Assembly (NCBI GenBank): GCA_003117195.1
Contig: BDSI01000013.1
Coordinates: 1,149,146-1,213,145 of the forward strand
Origin: Eudorina sp. 2006-703-Eu-15
Lineage: Eukaryota > Chlorophyta > Chlorophyceae > Chlamydomonadales > Volvocaceae
Direction: 5' to 3'
DNA length: 64,000 bases
Shown here: piece after piece, positions 22,077 to 34,200 of the stretch
Layout of the letters: the number at the start of each line of letters is the position of its first letter
Position numbering within the stretch: the first letter of the stretch is position 1
Position numbers and translations under genes: made by a program
Notes under the pieces: generated by a model
Told to the model about the DNA's origin: nothing
The model's input: the letters and a program-made list of their open reading frames with translations, nothing else
Database searches by the model: none

Positions 22077-25000
22077 ATGGATGACTTCTCGCCGCCGACA
22101 CAAGAAAGCATATGGAAGGTTACCCGACAGCTGAAGAAGGAGCAGAGTTCTCTTTATAATTGCGTCGCTTCAGTTCTATCTGACGCCGCGTTCGTGTCGG
22201 AAGTCAGGGACCTCTATCCCACTTTACCGCTTCTCGCGAACTTGCGCTGTGGCCTCTGGTACACGCGCCAAGCGGACGGGACCTGTTATTTCAAATCTAC
22301 CGATGGCCACAATGGGAACTGGTCATTCTCCTGCACCCGCCTCAATTGGCATGTGTGCGAGATGGCCGCAAAACGAGGCGGTGTCATAATTGTAGATGCA
22401 ACGCGCAAAGGCAAGCGTTTTCCGGTGAGTCTCTCGGCCGTGCAGCTGTTTGATGTTACGGCGTTGGAGGGTCCGCCAGCGCCTCGGCACGGGACGGTTG
22501 GTTCCTCGGGGCCGGCTCACCTGCGTCAGGCTTCGCCACTTCAGCGCCCGCGTCCCTCAGCTATCACGGCCTCGACAAGGCCCGCCGCAATCCTGCTCCC
22601 GATTGCTCCTTGCTTTTGAGCGTTACCCAGAGCCTTGTGATGCGTTGACGCCGCGCTGCTGGCTCGCTTCCAGGATGCCATGACCAAGACGATCCCCATC
22701 TGGGCAGCAGTGGTGAATCGGGCCATCGCCCGCAAGCGCGCGGAGGCCGCCGCGCGGATGGCGGCAGCTGAGGCGCTGGCGGCGGCGGCAGCACCGGATC
22801 CCGCTGCCAACTCCGCGGGCCTCCACCAACACAGCCACCAGCCATGTACACAACCGGCACAGCCTGCCAGACAGAATGCTGAGCCAGACGCCCCTGGCCA
22901 AGAAGCGACAGGAATGACAATCTCAACGTCGCCGAACTGCGGTCTGCGCCGACAGCGCGCCAGCGCCTCCGCGCCGACGCTTCGCGGCGTCTGCCAATCC
23001 TGGCTGGCAGCCGAGCCAGACGCCGGCGTCGGCTGCGCCCGCGTGGGATCCCTCAGCCAGTGGCTTCAGAGTCCGATGGCTACGGCGGCGAAGGAGGACG
23101 ACGGCGCCGGGGATCCACGGTCGCAGTGCACCGAGCCGAGTCGGCCGGTGCCGGTGGAGGCGCTTCTTCAGGGGTGCTGCTGCGCGGGCCAGAACCGGGA
23201 GCCAGGCGGTGGCCCGGAGGGTGGCTCGGCCTGTGGCCCGGACCTCCCCGGGATGGAGCTGCACGCGGAGGCGAGCTTCGGGGATGTGGAAGAGGGGGTG
23301 TCTGTGCCCGCAGCTACTAAAGCGGTGCAGCAGCAGCAGAACCAGCAGAACGAGAGACGCGATGCGGAACACGGCGGCAGCTGCCCTTCGTCCTCCCCTG
23401 CTTGTCCACCTGCGGATCAAAGGAGCTCTGCCGGTGGCGCTCCGGCGGCTTGGTGTTCCCTCGCCGCCGACCCAGATCCGCCATGCTGTCCAACGGCGCC
23501 AGTACCCGCGGTGGCGGCGGCCGCGGCGGATTCGGAGCGCCCTGCGGTTGCCGCGCCGCTGCAGCTCACGTCCCCATTCGCGCTCGCCGCGGCATCCGCC
23601 ACTCCGCTGACGGCTGCTGTTACCGGGGCCGCCGCGGCACCTGCCGCCGCGACCGCAGGCGGTGCGCCCCTGCCTGTGCCTGCGGCGGTCTCCCCAGCGG
23701 GTGACTCGGTGGACCTGGCAGCCGCGTCCGCCTCCCACGTGAGCTGCTCCCCCGAGGAGAGCTGGCGGTGCGGCGGGCTGTTCGGGGGCGTGGTGGACGA
23801 CTGCGACAGCGAGCTGCTGCTGCGGTGCTACACCTGCGGCGACTGGACCGGCGCCTGTGTGCACTGCCGCGGACATCAGCAGCGGCAGGAGGAACAGCAC
23901 GCGGCGCAGCACGATTCGGACGCGGACGCGGAGGGCAGCGCCGGCAGCTGCTCCGACACTTGCGGTACGGCGGCGGCCTTCAGCGGCCTGGCGTCCACTC
24001 GCACGTGCACCTCGTCGTCCTCCTCCTCGTCACTGTACGGCAGCCGGAGCAGCAGCTGCTCCAGCGACCAAAGTGATTCGGCGCCGTCGAGGGCCGGCAG
24101 GGCCGTTGGCGGCGCTGGCAGCAGCTGCAGGAACTCGGGCGGGTGCATCGCAGCCGAGCCCGCAAACAGCGGCTGGAACCTGCCCCGAAACCCTTCCTGC
24201 TCGTCCGCCGTACAGCAGCCGTGGTCCCCTGGCAAGTCGCGGCTTTGCGGGTCGTTATTGACTCGAGGCGCGGCATGCAGCGTCTCCCCTGTTACTGGCA
24301 GGGCGAGTGGCAGTAGCAACGGCAGCGACAGCAGCTGTGGCAGCGGCAGTAGCCGCGGCAGCAGCGTCTGGAGTGATGCGGCGGTCCACTCCGGATGTCA
24401 CGGCCGCGTGGGGAACGGGTGTCAGGACGGCCGCGGGCAAGAGCAGGCCGACGACCCATGGGACATGGGCCTGCACCTGCCGCTGTGGATCTCTTCGAAC
24501 GAGCGCGCCCAGATTGAGAAGCGCCTGGATGGCTGGGTGGACTCGCTGCTGAGAGTGGGCGCTGACGTGGAGGGGCTCGCGCGGGTGGGTATCGACGGCT
24601 GGGGCGAGGTCCAGGGTTGCTGCACACACACCCACACACGGGCGCTGCACGGCCCCTCGCATGTCACGCACCCCTGTGCTGCCTGCCTGGGAACACACTC
24701 ACACACGCACGCGCCGTGAAGTGCGCAAAACGGCTGTGGACGGGCCGTGGACAGACGCGTTGTTCCGGCGGTTGCAGTTCTGTCCCACGCTGGCTCCGAG
24801 GGACCCCATTCAACGCGTTTGGGTCCCTGCGGGCCGCGTGCATCCAGGGGCCCGACCAGCTAGCTAGGGCCCCCAGATGCTGCGCTCTCTGCCGTCCCCG
24901 GGATGATTCCTCGCTTTGATCCCCCTCCCCGGCCCAGGTCCTCCACAAGCCCCTCCGGCCGCTGTGGATCAGCCAGGCGTCCACCATCTGGGTCGACCAG

Positions 25001-27120
25001 GTGGCGCAGCCCGACCAGTTGCCCTTCACACCACTGTACCTTGTGTCAGCCTCCCTCCCGCACTCGTACGTGCGGCAGGCGGGGGGAGTCCTCAGTGGCA
25101 GCGATGCCGACGGCGACAGCAGCGACAGCCGCGACTCCGGCACCGCGCCGCGGCGCCCCTGCGGCACCCACCAGAGGCGCGAGCGGCACCACCACCACCA
25201 GCAGCACCACCACCACCAGCCGCATTCCTGGACCTATGTGTACGTCCCCGGTGCCGGCGACGACGAGGAGAGCTGGGCGGCCGGCCTCACACCAGCGGTC
25301 TTCTGGGCGCACTACACGGAGCTGCTGCAGGCGGGCCCGGCGGGTGTGCACGACGCTGTACGACACGTACTGCAGCGGGAGGCCACCGCTCTGGCGGAGC
25401 GGGGTACCAACAGCACCATCCTGGCGACTGCGGCGACCCACGGGTCAGCGTCCGCGGCGCCGGTCGCGGGCACGTACGCCGCGGCCACGGACGAGCACCA
25501 TCTGGTTCCTGCGGGTTGCCGCGGAGGTGCAGGTGCGACTGCAGCAGCCGGGTCGGGGCCGACGCCGGGCCCCGGCGGGTTGTACTTGCTGGGCTCCACG
25601 GGGATAGCGCTGGGGGCCCTGGCTGCGGGCGCGCCTTCGGACTGCTGGTCCCACGTGGACGCGGTGTTGTCCTGCGGACTGCAGCAACACCCCTCGATGG
25701 TGGATGAGCCGCAGTGGCCGCGGCCTGACTGGCAGCAGCCCCCAGAGGGAGCTGCTCCCAGTGCGGCTGCGGCCGCGGCTGCGCTCGCGGCTGTGGTGAT
25801 CCGGGACGTGCAGGTCGTGGAGGGGCCCAGCGGCGTTGGCCCCGGAGATGGGGCGATGGGTGCCCTGGCGGGTGAGCTCTCCGTAGGGCGCGGGCTGGGC
25901 GGGGTCCCTGGGCGGCTGCACCCGGAGGCGAAGGAGGAGGCGGCGCAGGAGGAGGCGTTCAGTTTCCAGACCGTCGCGCGGTGCGGCTGCGGAGAGGAGG
26001 TGGCCGAAGGCGCGGAGCGCGTCGGCGACGAGCCGACGGACGACGCCGCGGCGGGGCGCGGGTGTGAGCACCCGTGTCACCGGCAGCGGGAGCCCCTTCA
26101 GGCCCACACCAGCCAGTATCCCCATCAGCACCACCATCACCACCGTCACCACCACCACCAGCAACGCCGACACGCGGCGTCGCGCCACCGGCAGGCGCCG
26201 CGCTACCTGCACCTGCCGGTGGAACACTACAAGCACAATCGGACCGGCCTGGCGCAGCACCTGGACACGGCCCTGGAATTCCTGTCGTACCACCTCAGCC
26301 GGGGCCACCGCGTGCTCATCCACGACACCAACGGTGGGCCGGGACGCGGGGCAGGACGCGGGGCGGGGCGGGACGGGGCCCCAGCACCGACCACAATGGA
26401 GGCTAGGCCGATGATGGAAAACTTGGTGGTTGACGTGGCGTTGGCCTCGTATCGTGATAAGTTAGACATAATGCAGTTCTAGGTGCAGTTGCGCATCCCT
26501 ACTGCAATGTCAGGTGCAGTTGCGTCCATCTGGTATGTCTTGCACGTGGTATGTCTGGCCAATTCTTGTTTTGAACGGCGGTACCCTCCACAAAAAGAAC
26601 GCCTTAGGAGTCCTGCCATCTGTGCCGCCGGACAGACCGGTGGAGCAGCATAAGCACTTATCGATATCGGTGCACATTCACATGGACAGCTGGCTCCGAA
26701 CCACAAGGACGGGTTACCCAGCTTGACCGGGTCATCAAATGCCCCACCTGCCCCACCTGCCCCACCTGCCCCGCCTGCCCCGCATCCTGGATGACTGCAG
26801 GGCTCGACACGTGTGTATGTGTGGCAACGGCGCTGCTGCTGGCCTGCTTCGGGCCCTGCAGCAGCGGCGGCGACACGAGCGGCCCGGCGTGGGCGCGGCC
26901 CTACAGCGCGAGCAATCGCTGCGGCGGCGGGGATGGCGACGGCGGGCCGGGCGCGCAGTCGGTCAGCAAGGACGATGTGCGCCAACGACTCGCCTTTGTG
27001 AGCTCGTTCTACCCGCCGGCACGGCCCACTCGCGGCATGCTGCGGCAGGTGTACAACCACTTTGTGCGCGGTGCCTTGGACGGCTCTGCGGAGGCGGACG
27101 CCGGTGGAGATGCGCCATGA
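22077..27120 (+). CDS. RIT1: Initiator tRNA A64-2'-O-ribosylphosphate transferase (RIT1)
   Basis: Four exons join in phase: 22077-22424, 22674-24584, 24938-26333 and 26801-27120, giving about 1324 residues; the yeast enzyme is near 510. Family blocks appear in order: SLYNCVASVLSDAAFV, YFKSTDGHNGNWSFS, GGVIIVDATRKGKRFP, then DAMTKTIPIWAAVVNR. After a ~590-residue Ser/Ala/Gly/Gln-rich insert (roughly 22740-24440) come ERAQIEKRLDGWVDSLL, VLHKPLRPLWISQ, WTYVYVPGAGDDEESWA and GLTPAVFWAHYTELL. After a second insert with His runs comes the C-terminal phosphatase-like domain (YLHLPVEHYKHNR, HRVLIHDTNGLDTCVCVAT, VRQRLAFVSSF). RIT1 modifies A64 of cytosolic initiator tRNA and keeps it out of elongation. 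Both inserts stay open in frame without stops, so they are probably translated. No TGTAA lies near the stop. Confidence 0.92.
26741..26785. repeat. 9-bp tandem repeat before RIT1 exon 4
   Basis: Five GCCCCACCT/GCCCCGCCT units sit just upstream of the acceptor at 26800 and supply its pyrimidine-rich tract. Confidence 0.9.
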
Positions 27121-30100
27121 TCGATGTGGGTGGCCCTGTAGGGACTGCCTTGCCGCAGGCGGGCCATCAGCCGCGGGGAATGACAGGACAGTAACCAGCC
27201 GTCAGCGGCTAGGTCCCGTGGTCCGGTGGGGTGCATGGGTATCCACCACGTGTGTCAAGGGCGTGCTTCAGAGCCCGGCTGCCTGCGGGTTGACCTGCTG
27301 CATGTGACCAGCACAGCCTGACTGCGTGTCCGCCTGGCCTGGCACGACAGCCACGACAGCGCGACAGCCACGACAGCACGACAGCGCGAGGGCGCAGCTT
27401 GTGCATTGCGGATGATGGTGTGGAGAGGTGTCGCGGGCCCCCGGCCGGCCCACAGCATGCCGCCGGTCCAGGGTGGTACCGGGGGTAATGACGGTACCTA
27501 TGGAGGAGGCGTTAGGAGTTGCCCGAGGGGTGGAGAGGGCGATGCGGACCATTGAGAGAAGATAACCTTCAAGGAGGCTGAGCAACGGGATCCAGAGAAG
27601 AGAAGAGAGGACCAGAAGTGCACCACAAGATATTGTAGATACCACAGGGAGCGCGCAGCAGAGGCACATCACTTAGAGGCGCGGGGCCGCCGGTGGTCCG
27701 CAGGGATTCCGTTATTTTGAGGGGTTGGGGGTTTGGTGGTGGGGATGGGAGATGGAGATGGAGGCGACTCGCGCACCCTCGCACACGCTTTTGTAGGGCG
27801 TCATGACGCTAGCCTTCGAGGTAGGGGGCGATTGACGTGATGCGGTGACCGGTGAGGGGCATCTGCTGGGCTGGGCTGGGCTGATGGGTGCGGCACCTTG
27901 GCCTGCGGCTTTGCCACCTTGTATCTAATATGGTACCACTTGGACCGGGACCGCAGTTTTCCGTCGTCGGTTCGCGCATTGACGCCGCGCCCAGAGCAAC
28001 GCATTGTCCCGTCAGCAGCATTGTGGCCCTTGCTTCGTCCGCGCTGGAAAACGGCAACCTGAACTGCGGGGTGGCCCGGAAGGGGTGCGTTGAAGCGGCG
28101 GGTTTATGGTTCGGGTTTGGGCTTTGGGGTTTAGATTTGACTGCTCTGCGGGCAGCTGGCAACCGATTGCGCCGGCTGCACCGCCGCGGAGCAGACCGCC
28201 ACGTCGGTGGTGGGTGGAGAAGGGGTGCACGTGTTTTCTTCCAACGAGGCAAGGGCCCGCGCCTTGCGGGTCTGGCGTGAACGGAGCAACTCCCAACCCG
28301 ATTGCGTGAGCGGGGAGCGGTGAGCGGGCGGAACCAGGAGAGCCGTGATTGGCTCTTCGGGAGGCCCCCAATGGCGAGCATTATCTCCGGCTGGTTTTGG
28401 TCGTTCCGTTTTCCTTCGCGTCACCCTCAACGATACCGGACCGAACTCGGGCCCTGGGGGCGCGCGATGGCGTAGCAGGGTGCAATACACAGCGCGCAAT
28501 GACACGCAGGGGTTTTGGCGGTTGTGAGCGCGGTGCACAGGTGCGGGTAGCGCGGTTCCCATACTGGATGCGGGTGGCATGTGTGTGCTGGGTGCAATCT
28601 GCCCTGGCGGCCCGCTTGAGTTGTGACGTTTGTGATCGTGATACCAGGGCGGGGCTGCGAGGACAGACCGACCTCGGACGCGTGTGAAGCACCCCAGCAG
28701 CCTGCAGGTCGGCTCGCGGGACCCTGTAGTAGCCCTCGCATACTCTCGAATACTACCTGTACGTTAGCCGGCACGTTGGTGCATTTTGTCAAAAAGACGG
28801 ACACGCAACTGGTTGTGAGGACAGAATAGAACCGCGGGTGGGGAAGCTGCCCATGCACGTGGGGCCGGACAGGATGTCCTGTGTGTTTGTGTAGAGGCGC
28901 TTGCAAGGCTGGTTATCTTTCGAACGGGGTTTTTGGTTGTCGAGGTGCGTTGCGGAATCGGCTGCGCGGCGGATCCGGATCGTGTGTCGGCGCGGTTTGG
29001 GAAATAACACCTGGCCGACCGGCCCCGGGCTACGCCAGCCGAATTCTCTCAGTGCGCTATACCACTGCCGTCGTTTGGTTTCCCGGACGGATGGAACGCG
29101 CCGCGAGGCGGAGACGCGCGGTGGAGGTTGGGGAAGGAGATGCAGCCCCGACACGACCCAGGGCAGCAACCAACAAACCAACCAACTGGGAGCGGAGGTT
29201 GGTCGAACCCACGCCGCCATGCGCCGGGCCAATCGGTTGCGCCGGGTTGCCGGCAGGAGAGCAGTCCCTGCTGGTGCGATTTTCTTCGTGAGCACAGCTG
29301 TGCGGTACTGTCAGTCAGGATTGTTTGGAGATGGGGTCGGAGCCGGTGCGCACGGCTGTGTTGCGACGGGAGGGCCCCCTCCGCTGCTCGGTCGAAGGCC
29401 GTACTGGTACTGGTACGTACCCCCCGCTTTGTGTTGCGCAGCAAGTTGGCGCCAGGTTACGAGATGTTGGCGAAGGGCATTGCCGAACTTCCAGGGCCGG
29501 GGATGTTGTTTGCCTAATGCCGCCTCCTCGCTGTTTTGTGAACTTGATGGCGATATGGTCGTGTGGTGGTGGTGATGAGATTTGAGGGCACCCGGCCTGC
29601 GTTCCAAGGGCCGGGCCCAGCCGCCCAGGGCGGAGGCGGCGGGGAGCGACCGCGCATGGACTTGGAAGGGCGCCACATCTGATCCAAGAGGGCATGTCGA
29701 CTGTCCGTCTTCATTGACATTATGGGCGGATCGACTCGCGGGACCCCCCGATAGGCCTCGGTGGACAGCCCCATGAGCTGGCCCACGCCCGCGCACATAC
29801 GCTGTGTGCGCCGACACGTGGGGCGACCGGCTGGACAAGGCGCGCAAGTTCATGAAACCGCAGCCGGCTAGAGGACGTCATTTTTTACGTCGGTCCCCAC
29901 GATCCTATCGGCAGAACATGAGAACCGTGCCTCGCATGCCAGCACGTTTGCAAGGTCACCCACTTGGATGGACCACGCTCGGCCTGAATGCACCCAGGAG
30001 ACGCACACGCCCGCGTGTTCCTGCGCCTGACGGAATCGCGAGGGGGCGAGCAGGCGGCCCCGAAGCGCACCGTGAGCCCGCGATGGTGCCAGCAGCCGCC

Positions 30101-31227
30101 GGATACGCAATGGGTATGGTAGGTTCCATGGTAAGGATTCACAGCGGGACTGGTTGTTTCGGGTTTAGGGCGGTTTCCTTGAAATCCCACCCAAATACTC
30201 GCCGTACCTAATCTCCCCACGGACGCACGCACGCGGGGGCATGCTGCGGTGCAGCACACGTGCTGCAGCGCAGGACATGGGGCCAGTGCGGATCGATGGG
30301 GCATGTAGGTGCCGAGGTACAGACGAGTGACAGCCCCGCGCTTGCAGCCTCCCTGCCTGGCGATTTTGTAGCTTTCTGCATCAACTGCCGCTGTCGGCGA
30401 CAGCGGGGATTAGCCCCGCTGAGGCTGCATGCGCCTCTGCCGCGTCACGGCGACCGTTTACGCTGCAACCCTAACGAGCGGCGACCAGACCAAAGAGCAG
30501 CAGCCGTGTAGGTTGACGCACACCGTCAACCATGGGGCGACGCACGGTGCAGTTCTCCAACGAATGCCTGCTCTGAAGCCAACGGTATGCACCAAATGCG
30601 CAGCAAGCGTGTGCCCCCTTCCCAGCGCTTACGTAACCCCCACCACATATCCAGAAGCGACTCCAACTTCGTGAGGATGCGACGCTACGAATTCGCATCT
30701 CGCAGGAGAGCACAGGAGTGAGGAGTGTGTATATGGGAATGAGTGTGGGGCCAGCGTGCCGTTAGCGGGCGCGCCGCACAAACTGTCGCCCGAACCGGAA
30801 CACAACTAGGGATAATGTTGAAAATGGCCGAAGCTCTAATGCTGGGAAGGGCGGGTGTAAGGTGGGACCACGGCGCTGAGTGCGATGTGCGAAGCTCCGC
30901 GTCGCAGTCTAGCTAGCGGTTTTCCGTTAGACCGGTCCCCGACCGAAGTACGGTATGTCAATCGACGAATCAACATAAAGGGTAGCCTCACATGTAGGCG
31001 ATTGTCAACAGGTGCAATGTGGTGCAGTGTCGAGTATACTTTTACAGAAATTCTAACAGTAACGAACAGTACGACCAACGGTACGAGACGGCCTGGCAAA
31101 GCTCGCCAAACGTACCTAAACAATTCCCATACTGTTGTTGGACACTAAAGCACAAATCACAAGCGGCTTAAGCAGCGGCACACTTGCTAAATCGCCCTTC
31201 GGTCTCTAAACAGGAGAGCCTGCAACT
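27121..31227. other. 4.1-kb region between RIT1 and PGM1 without a supported gene
   Basis: Many overlapping ORFs occur on both strands, as expected for GC-rich DNA, but none shows family motifs or consistent splice structure. A CCACGACAG-type short repeat lies at 27342-27386. TGTAA occurs at 30856-30860. A possible decayed glycosyltransferase fragment is listed separately. The last ~400 bp before PGM1 are AT-richer and probably hold its promoter. Confidence 0.5.
29795..30118 (+). pseudogene. Possible decayed glycosyltransferase (fringe/GT31-like) fragment
   Basis: Frame 2 reads TYAVCADTWGDRLDKARKF from 29795. One frame over, EDVIFYVGPHDPIGRT follows at 29871-29918 and then a stop. Back in the first frame, MVPAAAGYAMGM at 30083-30118 is followed by a GTAGGT donor. 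The order TW..RLD.A / DV.FYVG / GAGYA-like recalls fringe-type galactosyltransferases. Frame changes and stops argue for a remnant. The minus strand of 29700-29800 is also open, so this is a weak call. Confidence 0.2.
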
Positions 31228-34200
31228 ATGGGCAAGGGCGGAGGCGGAGTGCTTTCCAGGAAGAAGAAGGTACTGACTCTGTGCTACAAAGATGTTGTGT
31301 GCTTGGTATTACGACGACGTCTATCTCTTCGCGGGCGAACTCCGCGATGTAACATCCATCAGCTTGGCTTGCCTCGTAACCGGTTGGCGTTTGCATGCGC
31401 TCCAGTCAAAATATTGTTATTTAGATGGTTTTTCGCGGTAATTGAGCGCCTGCTTTGTTTTGAGTGCAGGAGGAGCCGGCCGCGGCACCTCCCGCTAAGG
31501 GTGAAGCGGCCGCTACCGAAGCAGCAGCACCTGCACCAGCAGCCGCCCCTGCGGAGCCAGTCCCAACTGCTCCCCCGGCTTCCCCTGCTGCTCCGGCCGA
31601 GCCCGCTCCAGAGAGTGCCCCGAAAGCGGAGGCGGACGACACGAAGAATGCTGACGCACCCAAGGTAAGCATCAACTTATCTACGCTGATTCGCTGCGTC
31701 TTAAAAGAACAATCATAGCGGGATTCGCTTTGCTGCGGTTGGGCTTTTCGGCTAGACAACGGCAGACAGTCAGGAATAGCGCATAACTCAAATTAAGAGC
31801 AATGTTCTTATCACAATGGGAGCGAAGTGCAAGGCGGGAAGGGCTTGACTCCCCTCGGACATGGGGCTTTATTCCGAACCCGGTATTCGCTATCTTTGTT
31901 GTGTAGACATGCCTGGTTGTCATACAAACGTGATGCGGATGTCATAATGCTAATATGAGACATTGTGCTCGCTTTGCCGGTTTGTGTTTGTGGTTGTCGT
32001 TATTTGTAGTCACCCTGTGCTGTCCTGTCAATTGGTCCCACAATTGAATTTTACATCGAAATCATAGGTTTGTGTTACGGTTGATAGCGCATGGTTGTGC
32101 TTGGAAGCTTTCCAAACGCAAGAAAGTTCCGTCGTCCATGTCGTTTCGCAATGTTAATTTTGTTCAGCAATCAAATTGAAGAAATGCGTGGACTTGAATT
32201 TGTCCAGCCTGTGTCGGAGTAGTGTGCGTTTTTTCGGGAATTCGCTAGTAATTCATTGAGTGGGATTCATCCGTGTATGGACACTTCAGCGAATTTTCGC
32301 ATTATTCAATGCATATTTTGCGGGATTGGTGATACCTCACGTGGCGTGCAATTTGTTGCATGGGCCGCCGTTGTCCGGCATCGTGCGGAGTATTTAACCA
32401 GGAAGTGAGGCCCATATTAGCGCAATTCCACCTCACCAATTTGTCTAACTTCTTCGTTTGCAGAAAATGACGTTCGATTACACCCTGAAGCCTCATCCGT
32501 CCATCCCAGCGCCCGAGGGGCCGCTGATGGTGTGTATCCTGGACGGTTTCGGCGAGAACGAGTTCAAGGACCAGTACAACGCCGTCCACGTTGCCAATAC
32601 GCCAACGGTTGATGCTCTCCGGGCTGTGCCCAAGCGGTTCCGCACGATCAAAGCGCACGGGACTGCTGTGGGTCTTCCTAGCGACGCCGATATGGGCAAC
32701 AGTGAAGTCGGGCACAACGCTCTGGGATCGGGCCAAGTGGTTGACCAGGGTGCTCGCCTGGTGGACATCGCTCTGGAGACGGGCAAGATGTTCGAGGGCA
32801 ACGGCTGGAAGCTTATCAGCCAGGCGTTCCCAGCGCACACTGTGCACTTCATTGGCCTGTTGTCAGATGGCGGTGTTCATTCGCGCGCCGATCAGCTGTA
32901 CGGCTGCATTCGTGGCGCGGCCGCGCGCGGCGCGAAGCGCATCCGCGTGCACATCCTCACTGACGGCCGCGATGTGCCTGATGGCTCGTCGGTCAAATTT
33001 GTTGAGGAGCTGGAGGCTGAGCTCGCCAAGCTGCGCGAGGGGGGCTGCGATGCCAAGATCGCTTCTGGCGGTGGCCGCATGAAGGTCACCATGGACCGTT
33101 ACGAGGTGGGTCGACACTCGCGCTCGCAAAGCTCCAAGCGTTACTGGTTACGGTGTGGAAGCACGGCACTCCGGTGATTTCAGCCCTACCTTGCACGTGT
33201 CGTTGCACAGTGTCAGCCATCGGCGACCCAGATGCCGACGACCCAGATGCATGTTGAGTGCGCTCAGCCCGCTGTGCCCCATGTATGATATCTGGCAGGC
33301 GGACTGGAGCATGGTCAAGCGCGGTTGGGACGCACACGTGCTGGGCAAGGCGCCTTACAGTTTCACGGACGCCAAGACAGCCGTGATCACGCTGCGGGTG
33401 GGTTGTGGGCGCAAGGGCAGGCCGGGCGGGCGCAGTGTTGGGACGCTGATGCCATCCCGGTGGACCTCCACACGGACCCACATTCATTCATTCATTCATT
33501 CGGGGTCTTCATAGGCAGGTAGTGACCCAAATCAAATAAAACACGCCAGCGGTGCCCACATCGGCGGGAGCTACCCTCGCAGCGACACAGCAACGAGGCA
33601 CCCGCGCCATGCATGGGTGTTACCTGGATGAAAGCGCTCAGAACTCCCATCTGACAGGCTGTGGCTGTATGGGATGTTTTGTTTTCGGCCGTGGAATAGG
33701 TCGGGAATGGGAACAAGCGGGCGGGTCAGGGATGGCCGCGGAGCCAGTGCGGAAACGACCTGTTTGCCCGTCGACAAAGCAGTCCCCGGGAGTTGATATC
33801 GTGGTTGTGTGCTTCTACCCGGCATGGGGCATGCGCTGACGCATGCTGGGATGGGTCGACACAGCTTACCTGGGTGCACTGGGTCAGGCATCGTCTGTGC
33901 GGCTGCTTGACACACGGATTTGGGTCGGGCGGGTTTCTTCTGTAAACACACGCAGATGTTATTGACCCGCTCACTGCCCTACTCGTGATGGACTGCCTTG
34001 CTTCCTTCGCTGCCCTGCTAGGGCTCCGAGGATGCCCCGGTGTCCGACCAGTACCTGGACCCGTTCGTCATTGTGGACGAGGAGGGCAAGCCGGTGGGCA
34101 CCATTGAGGACGGGGATGCGGTGGTGCTGTTCAACTTCCGGGCGGACCGCATGGTTGAGATCAGCAAGGCGTTCGAGTACGAGGACTTCAAGGTCTTCGA

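Noticed and set aside
22923..23912. 329-codon minus-strand ORF
   Set aside because: It is antisense to the GC-rich RIT1 insert exon; composition is Arg/Gly-rich with no motif, as expected for a shadow frame.
28080..28140. Telomere-like GGTTT/GGGTTT run
   Set aside because: It does not form the TTTTAGGG array of green algae; it is only a short G/T-rich stretch.
28901..29575. 224-codon plus-strand ORF in the RIT1-PGM1 gap
   Set aside because: No family signature, overlapping ORFs on the other strand, and no poly(A) signal nearby.
30385..30425. GC-rich stem-loop resembling a bacterial terminator
   Set aside because: The window is eukaryotic nuclear DNA, the stem is short, and no gene ends there.
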